A stretch of 10,258 nucleotides of DNA, from contig CANFLJ010000036.1 in NCBI GenBank assembly GCA_947447815.1, forward strand, positions 1 through 10,258, written 5' to 3'. The notes beneath the pieces were generated by a model that was given only the letters and a program-made list of their open reading frames with translations, was not told the DNA's origin and searched no databases. Position 1 is the first letter of the stretch, and each line of letters begins with the position of its first letter. The stretch is from Chitinophagaceae bacterium (lineage in GTDB: Bacteria; Bacteroidota; Bacteroidia; Chitinophagales; Chitinophagaceae). Below are positions 1 through 6,329 of this stretch, in pieces. The position numbers and the translations under genes are program-made.

Positions 1-1115
1 CGAACTATTGGATTAATTTCATTCTGTTCGCAAGACTTGAATGTAAGGGTAAAAAAGAATTTACTACCCTCGCCAAACACCGAATCTACCTGAATATCGC
101 TGCCCATCAGATTGAGCAATTGCTTGGTAATAGACAAGCCCAGACCGGTACCACCAAACTGACGCGTAATAGAAGAAGTGGCCTGCGTAAAAGTATTAAA
201 AACTCTGGATTGCGCCTCATCGGTAAGACCAATACCCGTATCCGCAACTTCGAAAAATATACTACAGTAATGCTCCGTTTCCGACACCAGTTTCAAAGAT
301 ATATCTACCCTGCCGGTATGCGTAAATTTGATGGCATTGGATACCAGATTATTCATTATCTGACCTAGTCGCAAGGAATCGCCCAGAACATAGACTGGAA
401 CTTCCTCTGCAACTTCGGACTTCAGCTCTACTTCTTTTTCCTGCGCTCTTACAATATTCTCTTCGAATATTTCATTCATTAGTTCCCTAAGATTCAGGGG
501 AGCTTCTTCCAGATCCAGTTTATGGGCTTCAATCTTACTAAAATCAAGTATATCATTTATTAATCCCAGTAAATTATTGGAAGAAGTTCTGAGTACTTCC
601 AGGTTTCTGATCTGATGATCCTGAGGATGATTTTTTAATAGCAAATGCCCCATACCAATGATGGCATTTAATGGGGTTCTGATTTCGTGACTCATAATAG
701 ACAGAAACTCCGACTTAGCCATATTAGCTTTCTCGGCTTCTTCCTTTGCTTTTATCAGCGCAATTTCAGCCTCTTTTCTTTGCTCTATCTGTTGATTCAG
801 ATAATTAACAATATCCAGCAGATCATCTTCGTCATCATCCATAAATTGATGTTCTGCTTCAATACTTTTTATGGCTTCTTTTAGCTTATGAATAGAGACT
901 TTTTTCAGTTCTATTTCATTAGAAAGCTGATTATTAACTTCTTTGAATTCTCTTTCACTTATTTCGAAGGCATAGTCGGAAAATTCTTTTGATTTCTCGA
1001 AAGAATTATAGGAATCATTCACTACCTGAATAAACTTTAGAAATCGATCATCCTTTCGACAATCTTCATCGATGAATTTCTTTATTTGTTTTTCCAGTAA
1101 TTTATGATAAGCCAT
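1..1115 (-). CDS. Soluble sensor histidine kinase, C-terminus cut by window edge
   Basis: Reading the minus strand from the ATG at 1115 gives 371 codons that stay open to the window edge. The product is a cytoplasmic-type two-component kinase; I see no signal peptide or membrane segment. Residues 1-125 are charged and helix-rich, with a coiled-coil look near 55-135 and an acidic MDDDEDD stretch. The HisKA motif SHEIRTPLNAI carries the phospho-acceptor His143. The ATPase domain shows the N-box NNLVSNAIKF (from 255), the G1 box DTGIG (from 292) and the G2 box GGTGLGLS (from 321). No PAS, GAF or HAMP domain is evident. The gene starts 19 bp after the FIST gene, so the two are probably co-transcribed, with FIST as a likely sensory partner (inference). 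A receiver domain may follow outside the window. The kinase call is secure; its signal and partner regulator are unknown. Confidence 0.93.
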   Translation of the reverse strand, partial: MAYHKLLEKQIKKFIDEDCRKDDRFLKFIQVVNDSYNSFEKSKEFSDYAFEISEREFKEVNNQLSNEIELKKVSIHKLKEAIKSIEAEHQFMDDDEDDLLDIVNYLNQQIEQRKEAEIALIKAKEEAEKANMAKSEFLSIMSHEIRTPLNAIIGMGHLLLKNHPQDHQIRNLEVLRTSSNNLLGLINDILDFSKIEAHKLDLEEAPLNLRELMNEIFEENIVRAQEKEVELKSEVAEEVPVYVLGDSLRLGQIMNNLVSNAIKFTHTGRVDISLKLVSETEHYCSIFFEVADTGIGLTDEAQSRVFNTFTQATSSITRQFGGTGLGLSITKQLLNLMGSDIQVDSVFGEGSKFFFTLTFKSCEQNEINPIV

Positions 1116-1134
1116 ATATTGGATATTGGTAATA

Positions 1135-2277
1135 TTATACTTCGTTGAAAGTAGTAATGGTCATGGTCTGATTCAACAGTTCGCATTTACTATTTTCCGC
1201 AAGAGGAGAGATTTCGCCATAAGAATAAAAACCAGCATGAAGGGTTTCTTTTCCAAATACATCGTGTATTGCTTCTACTTCCTCGTAGGTTCTATTCTCG
1301 AGAATTACTTTTCGGCCAACACAACTAATCAACAGTGCAAGTGTAGGAGTGGTAGGCATTTTATGAAAGAACGTTTTCAAAGCAGCCTGATTAGCCGCAT
1401 CAATCAATTTATCAAAGTTTGCTTTCATGAAACGGACATTTGCCCCTTCGGGAACATCGCCAGCAAAAGTCATTGATTGTTCATCATTATCAATAGAAAC
1501 AATGGTGCGCACTATCGGTTCGTCGGTCTCTTTTAGTTTAACCGATAAAGGGAAAAGCAAAGCGGACCCTGGCAACTGTTCGATATAGCTACCCAGATAA
1601 AGTTTGTATAATTCCAGCGCATTTTTGTGGTCTATTTCGAATAGTTTGTTGGAAACAGATTTAGTGATAGTTCTTTCGAGGCCAAAAATATCCCAGCCAC
1701 CCATAGAGCCATGTCCCACTCTTATACTACTGCCATAAAACCCAATGGCAATTATTTTTCCTGTTTTAGGCTCTTCGTTCAATCCGACTATTGTATATTG
1801 AAAATTGGTAGAATCGCCTGCTAATCCGCCCGTAACAGGCACTTTTGAATGATTTTCGGATTCTATTCCCTTTACCAGTTCGCTACCATTTACTGCGGTA
1901 CCATCGGAAATGATCATAACATACGCTAAATCGTCTGAAGGCAGTTTATTCATTAGTGCAGCCCCTGCAACAAAACTGTTTTCATAGTCTGCAATATTAA
2001 TAGCTGCCGTCTTCAAAGTAGTTTTTTCGAATTCTATAGCCGTTACTACAACGGTATTGTCATAGACAAACTCGTCGTATATTTCGCCGGAAGTAGAACA
2101 AGTAACGATCTGAGCATTGGGATACTTTGCTTTTAGCTGATCGTATATCTTATCGTTTATCAGCAAATCCTTGTGCCCAAAGCCTAAGACAAACGACACA
2201 TTGTCAATGTTCAACTCGTGGCTTTTAGCATTGCGATTGAACTTTGAGTCCTTGTACTGAAGTAGCTCTGCTTTCAT
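1135..2277 (-). CDS. FIST N/C domain sensory protein
   Basis: This 380-residue protein has the two-part FIST architecture (F-box and intracellular signal transduction proteins). The N-terminal FIST domain covers about residues 25-215 and includes TCSTSGEI, an ISDGTAVNG stretch and the GGLAGD motif. The FIST_C part, about 220-370, has GHGSMGGWDIFG at its entry and ends with GFYSYGEISPL and the CELLNQTMT motif. FIST domains are thought to bind small ligands and are often found with histidine kinases or chemotaxis and cyclic-di-GMP proteins. There is no signal peptide or membrane helix, so it should be cytoplasmic. It is the first gene of a probable operon with the kinase at 1115-1. The ATG at 2277 fits the domain start. 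The family call is strong; the ligand cannot be read from the sequence. Confidence 0.92.
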   Translation of the reverse strand: MKAELLQYKDSKFNRNAKSHELNIDNVSFVLGFGHKDLLINDKIYDQLKAKYPNAQIVTCSTSGEIYDEFVYDNTVVVTAIEFEKTTLKTAAINIADYENSFVAGAALMNKLPSDDLAYVMIISDGTAVNGSELVKGIESENHSKVPVTGGLAGDSTNFQYTIVGLNEEPKTGKIIAIGFYGSSIRVGHGSMGGWDIFGLERTITKSVSNKLFEIDHKNALELYKLYLGSYIEQLPGSALLFPLSVKLKETDEPIVRTIVSIDNDEQSMTFAGDVPEGANVRFMKANFDKLIDAANQAALKTFFHKMPTTPTLALLISCVGRKVILENRTYEEVEAIHDVFGKETLHAGFYSYGEISPLAENSKCELLNQTMTITTFNEV

Positions 2278-2430
2278 ATTAGCGATCTATTTAATGTGTA
2301 ACAAAAACATAAACGTATTCACCGTCAATTTAGTACCTTGAGCTATATAATTCATACAGCGTTAAGTCAAATATAATTATTTATATGAAAAAGTATACAT
2401 GATTGGGACGAAAGGATAAATAAATACGGT

Positions 2431-2469
2431 AAAAAGAAAGAGCCCCGAATAATTCGAGGCTCTTTCTTT
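2431..2469 (-). terminator. Intrinsic terminator of dnaA
   Basis: A 17-bp stem (2433-2449 with 2453-2469) with a three-base loop lies 21 bp beyond the dnaA stop codon. On the minus strand the single imperfect position (2445/2457) becomes a G-U pair and the RNA ends in a U-rich run. On the plus strand the same position is a C-A mismatch. This supports termination of leftward transcription from dnaA. Confidence 0.85.
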
Positions 2470-2490
2470 CAATAAGATAAAATATTTTTA

Positions 2491-3918
2491 TTACATAGAA
2501 GCAAGCTGTACTTTCTGTGTAAGTTCCATTACATTCTCTCTGAACATAGTATCGGTATCCATCAAATCTTTTACAGTCTGACAACTGTGAATAACGGTAG
2601 TATGATCTCTTCCTCCAAAATGCTCTCCGATAGATTTAAGAGAATTTTTGGTAAAAGACTTAGCCAGATACATCGTAATCTGACGAGCCTGAACGATTTC
2701 TCTTTTTCTGGTTTTGTGTTGTAGTTTCTCAAAAGGAACCGAGAAGTACTCACAAACCATTTTTTGGATAGAATCGATGGTAATCTCCTTAGTGCTGGTA
2801 CGAACAAAGTTTCTTAATACTTTCTTGGCAAGCTCTACATCTACTTCTTTTCTATTTAAAGAAGATTGAGCCAGTAAAGAAATCTGAGCGCCTTCCAGCT
2901 CTCTAACGTTGGTATTTATGTTATACGCAACATATTTCACTACTTCTTTTGGAAGAGAGAAACCTTCGTTTCGCATTTTTAATTCCAGAATTTCAATTCT
3001 TGTTTCGTAGTCAGGCATTTGAAGATCGGCACTTAAGCCCCATCTGAATCTGCTTAACAATCTTTCCTGCATTCCATCTAAATCCTTAGGAGATTTATCA
3101 GAAGTCAATACCAGTTGTTTTCCACTTTGATGTAAGTGATTAAAGATAGCAAAGAATGCATCCTGAGATTTTTCTGCTTTTGCAAAGAAGTGTACATCAT
3201 CTATAATCAATACATCGATTAACTGATAGAAATGTATAAAGTCGTTGATAGCATTATTGCGACTATGATCCTGAAACTGATTAATAAATTTCTCCGTACT
3301 TACATAAAGAACTACTTTATTAGGATGTAACTTTTTAGTTTCATTACCAATTGCTTGTGCAAGGTGGGTTTTACCCAAACCACCATTACCATATATTAAC
3401 AACGGATTGAAAGAGTTGGACCCTGGTTTTTCTGCAATAGTTTTTCCTGCTCTTCTAGCTACACGATTACAATCACCCTCTACAAAGGAATCAAATACAT
3501 AAGAAGGATTCAACTGAGAATCGATCTGTGTTTTCTTTAACCCTGGTATTACGAAAGGATTCTTTACCGGATTGTCAATCACCAATGGAAAGTTCATTTC
3601 ATTGTGATTGAAAGTTTTGGTACCAGAAGTTGGTAAATCGTAAGTACCATTACTCTTGCTTCCGCTATCTACCATGATACGGTATTCCAGTCTTGCGTCT
3701 TTTCCTAATTCTCTCTTAAGTGTTTTAGCCAATAGATTTACATAGTGCTCTTCCAGGTATTCATAGAAGAACTGACTAGGTACTTGTATTAGTAATACAT
3801 TCGATTTAAGCTCTACAGGTTTTATGGGCTCGAACCAAGTCTTAAAATGTTGCCATTCTACGATGTCTTTAATGATTTTCAAGCAATTGTTCCAAATGGA
3901 ATCAGCAGTTTTGGCCAT
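2491..3918 (-). CDS. dnaA: Chromosomal replication initiator protein DnaA
   Basis: This is a full-length DnaA of 475 residues, the usual size. It binds DnaA boxes at the origin, opens DNA in the ATP form and helps load the replicative helicase. Domain I (about 1-80) begins with the typical SIWNNCLKII and FKTWFEPI segments. A low-complexity linker follows at about 85-135. The AAA+ domain III has Walker A GNGGLGKTH (177-185), Walker B LIIDDVHFF (237-245) and the LLSRFRWGL region (287-295) with the arginine-finger-type Arg. Domain IV carries the DNA-binding signature GGRDHTTVIHSC (435-446). The MAKT start gives the expected N-terminus. It stands alone: dnaN and recF are not next to it, which is common in Bacteroidota. 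It has its own terminator and DnaA-box-like sites upstream. Confidence 0.99.
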   Translation of the reverse strand: MAKTADSIWNNCLKIIKDIVEWQHFKTWFEPIKPVELKSNVLLIQVPSQFFYEYLEEHYVNLLAKTLKRELGKDARLEYRIMVDSGSKSNGTYDLPTSGTKTFNHNEMNFPLVIDNPVKNPFVIPGLKKTQIDSQLNPSYVFDSFVEGDCNRVARRAGKTIAEKPGSNSFNPLLIYGNGGLGKTHLAQAIGNETKKLHPNKVVLYVSTEKFINQFQDHSRNNAINDFIHFYQLIDVLIIDDVHFFAKAEKSQDAFFAIFNHLHQSGKQLVLTSDKSPKDLDGMQERLLSRFRWGLSADLQMPDYETRIEILELKMRNEGFSLPKEVVKYVAYNINTNVRELEGAQISLLAQSSLNRKEVDVELAKKVLRNFVRTSTKEITIDSIQKMVCEYFSVPFEKLQHKTRKREIVQARQITMYLAKSFTKNSLKSIGEHFGGRDHTTVIHSCQTVKDLMDTDTMFRENVMELTQKVQLASM

Positions 3919-3963
3919 GTTTCAAAATGATCTTTTATATGTTGAGTTATACTTTTAAACCTT

Positions 3964-4001
3964 TTACCCACAAATCACATTATGTGTACAAAAAGTGATT
4001 T
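3964..4001. promoter_or_regulatory. DnaA-box-like pair and inverted repeat upstream of dnaA
   Basis: Two nonamers, each one mismatch from TTATNCACA, lie 46-73 bp ahead of the dnaA start: TTACCCACA at 3964-3972 on the plus strand and TTGTACACA at 3983-3991 on the minus strand. They overlap an inverted repeat, AAATCAC at 3972-3978 and GTGATTT at 3995-4001, separated by 16 bp. DnaA autoregulation through such boxes is known in other bacteria; its use here is inference. In AT-rich DNA single near-matches are common, so confidence is limited. Confidence 0.4.
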
Positions 4002-4045
4002 CGGACTGCGAATATGAACACTTTGTGTTGAAAAAAAAATTTTTT

Positions 4046-4987
4046 TTATTCGCCAACTTTACCACGTACGATTACTTTATGAGATTGTGTTAATTTTTTA
4101 ATTTTTCTTCCATAAAAACTAAAATCCAAACGCCCTAAATACATGCCTGCCCACCCAACTTGATTCACAACAGTATCATTTCCTTTTTTATTTGTGTATA
4201 CCCGTGGTTTTTCAAACAATTTGTGGGTATGAGCACTGATAATTAAGTCGATATCAAAGCATGATTCGGCTAATACTTCATCACTTACCTGATTATCATT
4301 GTATTTATCACCCAGATGAGATAAACAGATAATAAAATCGCATCCTTTTTTATGCAGCAAAGCCGCGGTTTCATTGGCTTTCTCTATAGGATCAAGGTAC
4401 TTAGTATTGCCATATAATTTATCGGGCACCAAGCCATTCAATTTTATGCCTACCCCTAATATTCCTACTTTAATTTTACCTTTCTGAATAATTTTGTAAG
4501 GAATAGTTTTTCCTTCTAATACTGTATTGTTAAAATCGTAATTACAATTAATGATTGGAAAGGTTGCATGCTTTAGTTGAGTAGCAAAATTTTCCATGCC
4601 ACCATCAAAGTCATGATTACCCATAGTGGAGGCATCGTACCCCATCATACTCATGGCCTTTATTTCCGGTTCTCCCTTATAATAATTGAAGTAAGGAGTA
4701 CCCTGAAATATGTCACCAGAATCCAGTAGCAATACATGCTCTTCCATAGCCCTGATTCTCTTAATCAGATCCGCTCTTGCAGCCACCCCTCCCAATCCTG
4801 CATTCTTGCTTTCGTCCATCGGAAATGGATCCAACCTGCTATGTACATCATTAGTGTGTAAAATAACCAGCTTCTCCACTTCTTTATCAGTACTAAATAG
4901 CTGATTGGCTAATAAAGACTTAGTAGATAATAAAGCTCCACCTACCAATGCAGCCTGTTGTAAAAATTTTCTTCTATTAGTTGGCAT
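4046..4987 (-). CDS. Tat-exported metallophosphatase, N-terminal half of a split 5'-nucleotidase
   Basis: This protein has the calcineurin-like metallophosphatase fold of UshA-type 5'-nucleotidases. It should hydrolyse phosphate esters such as nucleotides outside the inner membrane. I place the start at 4987, giving 313 residues. A longer reading from 5086 would bury the signal peptide. The N-terminus NRRKFLQQAALVGGALL is Tat-like, with Arg5-Arg6. Metal-binding motifs are all present: NDVH (46-49), GD (91-92), GNHD (123-126), SHLG (223-226) and AHTH (252-255). The nucleotide-binding C-terminal domain of UshA is absent; it is encoded by the upstream gene, which this gene overlaps by 11 bp. That suggests translational coupling and a two-subunit enzyme (inference). 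The exact substrate is unknown. Confidence 0.93.
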   Translation of the reverse strand: MPTNRRKFLQQAALVGGALLSTKSLLANQLFSTDKEVEKLVILHTNDVHSRLDPFPMDESKNAGLGGVAARADLIKRIRAMEEHVLLLDSGDIFQGTPYFNYYKGEPEIKAMSMMGYDASTMGNHDFDGGMENFATQLKHATFPIINCNYDFNNTVLEGKTIPYKIIQKGKIKVGILGVGIKLNGLVPDKLYGNTKYLDPIEKANETAALLHKKGCDFIICLSHLGDKYNDNQVSDEVLAESCFDIDLIISAHTHKLFEKPRVYTNKKGNDTVVNQVGWAGMYLGRLDFSFYGRKIKKLTQSHKVIVRGKVGE

Positions 4988-5723
4988 ATGTAATTCTTTT
5001 TTCTGTTTTAGATTCAATAGGATTACCCTGATCTTTAAATGTAGTGAAGTAATCGATAATGGCATCTCTGATGATATATCCGGCATTTAATTGCTTAACG
5101 CCTTTTAGCATATTACATTCATCTCCACCATTTGCTATATAATCTGAATTGGCTACGTTATAATAGGTAGAAGCATCTAAAGGCTTTCCATCTATAACTA
5201 TATTAATGGCTTTACCATCCTTTATCTGCATTGTTAAGCCCGAAATAGGCCACCCCCCTTTTTCTGCTATTTTATTTAATAGTAGCTGAAGAGTATCCCC
5301 TCTTAATTTTTGAATGATCAACACATTATCAAAAGGCATTAGTTCAAATACCTTACCTACTGTAACATCGCCTTTAGCAATATAGCTTCTCACTCCACCA
5401 AAATTCACCATCCCTACATCTACTGTTGTATTATACTTTTTGGCAGCCATGTACTTTAAACAGTCTGCAAGTAAATTTCCCAGAGCACATTCCGGCTGCT
5501 TTTTGTACATCGTATTGGTAGCAAAACCAATTACTTTATCCATTTGTTTATTCAGACTATCCCTGTAAGGCTTCAGCAGATTGATGTAAGAGGAGTCTAC
5601 TTTATCTTCTTTACTTATCTTATAGGCCGTATAATCCAGCGTAAGGTTTTGGGAAAAGGCAGCCGAAAAGTTGAGCGCAATCAGGACGGCTAAGAGAATT
5701 CGTTTAAATCTATACCAATTCAT
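4977..5723 (-). CDS. 5'-nucleotidase C-terminal domain protein
   Basis: This 248-residue protein consists of an export signal and the 5'-nucleotidase C-terminal domain, the part of UshA that binds the nucleotide base. The signal is Sec-type: MNWYRFKR, a hydrophobic core at about 9-22, and a likely cleavage after AFS (residue 24). Family motifs are CALGNLLAD (79-87), NFGGVRS (107-113), LMPFDNVL (128-135) and NSDYIANGGDE (192-202). It has no phosphatase motifs, so it cannot be catalytic alone. The downstream gene supplies the metallophosphatase half. It is the first gene of the pair, starting at the ATG at 5723. Family assignment is strong; complex formation with the neighbour is inferred from overlap and complementarity. 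Confidence 0.93.
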   Translation of the reverse strand: MNWYRFKRILLAVLIALNFSAAFSQNLTLDYTAYKISKEDKVDSSYINLLKPYRDSLNKQMDKVIGFATNTMYKKQPECALGNLLADCLKYMAAKKYNTTVDVGMVNFGGVRSYIAKGDVTVGKVFELMPFDNVLIIQKLRGDTLQLLLNKIAEKGGWPISGLTMQIKDGKAINIVIDGKPLDASTYYNVANSDYIANGGDECNMLKGVKQLNAGYIIRDAIIDYFTTFKDQGNPIESKTEKRITYAN

Positions 5724-5852
5724 ATACTGATGATATTTACAATAAAAAGGGACAAGATAATATTTTTTACAACAAAGGGTATGAGATAATCAAAAATTTA
5801 TCATTTTAAAAATAAAAACTTTGCTGTCAGCATTTAATACTTATCTGTTCCA

Positions 5853-5864
5853 CTACATTTGTAG
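5853..5864 (+). promoter_or_regulatory. Candidate -7 element with a small palindrome, upstream of the DUF3127 gene
   Basis: TACATTTG at 5854-5861 matches the Bacteroidota -7 consensus TAnnTTTG exactly and lies 20 bp before the start codon at 5882. It sits inside the inverted repeat CTACA-TT-TGTAG (5853-5864), which could double as a regulator site. No convincing -33 TTTG is found at the usual 19-21 bp spacing; the nearest, at 5820-5823, is too far away. Confidence 0.45.
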
Positions 5865-5881
5865 CTTAATCTATTATTAAA

Positions 5882-6250
5882 ATGAGTTTTGAAATTACTG
5901 GTAAATTAATCGCCAAATACGACATTGTACAAAGATCCGAAACCTTTAAGACACGTGAATTTGTTATTGAAAAAACAGAAGACAATAACGGACGTAGTTT
6001 TACCAGCTATATAAAGTTTCAATGTGTGCAAGATAAAACTGCTATGCCTGACAATTTTAATATGGGCGATGAAGTAAAAGTGCAGTTTAATATTAAAGGA
6101 ACCAAATGGATGAAAGATGGTAGAGAAAATTATATTACCAATCTGGATGCATGGAGAATGGAAGCCATTAAATTAGGTGGTCAGCCTTCTAATGAACCAA
6201 CTCCATTCATCGATCAGCCTTTTGAACCAATTGATGATATGCCATTTTAA
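5882..6250 (+). CDS. DUF3127 protein with SSB-like acidic C-terminal tip
   Basis: This 122-residue protein belongs to DUF3127, a small family I know mainly from Bacteroidota. The body (about 1-100) alternates short strands such as FEITGKLI, TREFVIEK and EVKVQFNIKG, which would suit an OB-like beta barrel. The tail (about 101-122) is proline-rich and acidic and ends in EPIDDMPF. This resembles the DDDIPF tip that bacterial single-stranded DNA-binding proteins use to recruit partners. A nucleic-acid-binding role is therefore plausible, but it is an inference from the tail and fold-like pattern. No signal peptide or membrane segment is seen. It is divergent from the nucleotidase genes, has its own candidate promoter, and is followed after 79 bp by an oxidoreductase gene. 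The family call is good; function is unproven. Confidence 0.85.
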   Translation: MSFEITGKLIAKYDIVQRSETFKTREFVIEKTEDNNGRSFTSYIKFQCVQDKTAMPDNFNMGDEVKVQFNIKGTKWMKDGRENYITNLDAWRMEAIKLGGQPSNEPTPFIDQPFEPIDDMPF

Positions 6251-6269
6251 GTAAAAGATATGTACTTAA

Positions 6270-6290
6270 TGCTACCAGTTAATGGTAGCA
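6270..6290 (+). terminator. Short hairpin between the DUF3127 and oxidoreductase genes
   Basis: An exact 8-bp inverted repeat, TGCTACCA at 6270-6277 and TGGTAGCA at 6283-6290, has a five-base loop and starts 20 bp after the DUF3127 stop. No T-run follows, so it may be a weak terminator, an RNA-stabilising hairpin or part of the next gene's leader. It does not prove that the two genes are separate transcripts. Confidence 0.4.
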
Positions 6291-6329
6291 AATCTCCCTT
6301 ATTACTTTATAGGATAAATACCTGTCAGT

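Noticed and set aside
1126..1476. Plus-strand 116-codon frame opposite the FIST gene
   Set aside because: It is an antisense shadow of the FIST_C domain coding sequence with no recognisable domain.
2310..2317. Minus-strand promoter for the FIST gene (TACGTTTA)
   Set aside because: It is one mismatch from TAnnTTTG, and no TTG is found at the expected -33 spacing, so support is too weak to annotate.
2381..2807. Small minus-strand frames overlapping the 3' end of dnaA
   Set aside because: They are out-of-frame readings of dnaA domain IV and of the terminator region, with no independent features.
3919..4045. Chromosomal origin of replication
   Set aside because: Only two imperfect DnaA boxes and no clear unwinding region with a box cluster are visible. 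dnaA is often away from the origin in Bacteroidota.
4017..4047. Terminator after the metallophosphatase gene
   Set aside because: The only structures are a 5-bp hairpin and an all-A/T palindrome of nine As and eight Ts, without a GC stem in the correct place before a U-run.
4988..5086. 33-residue N-terminal extension of the metallophosphatase from the ATG at 5086
   Set aside because: It overlaps the conserved end of the upstream gene and would place the twin-arginine signal internally. The ATG at 4987 gives a normal exported N-terminus.
4046..5723. Frameshifted or broken single 5'-nucleotidase gene
   Set aside because: The C-terminal domain lies upstream of the N-terminal domain and each has its own start and signal peptide, so a single mutated gene cannot explain the layout.
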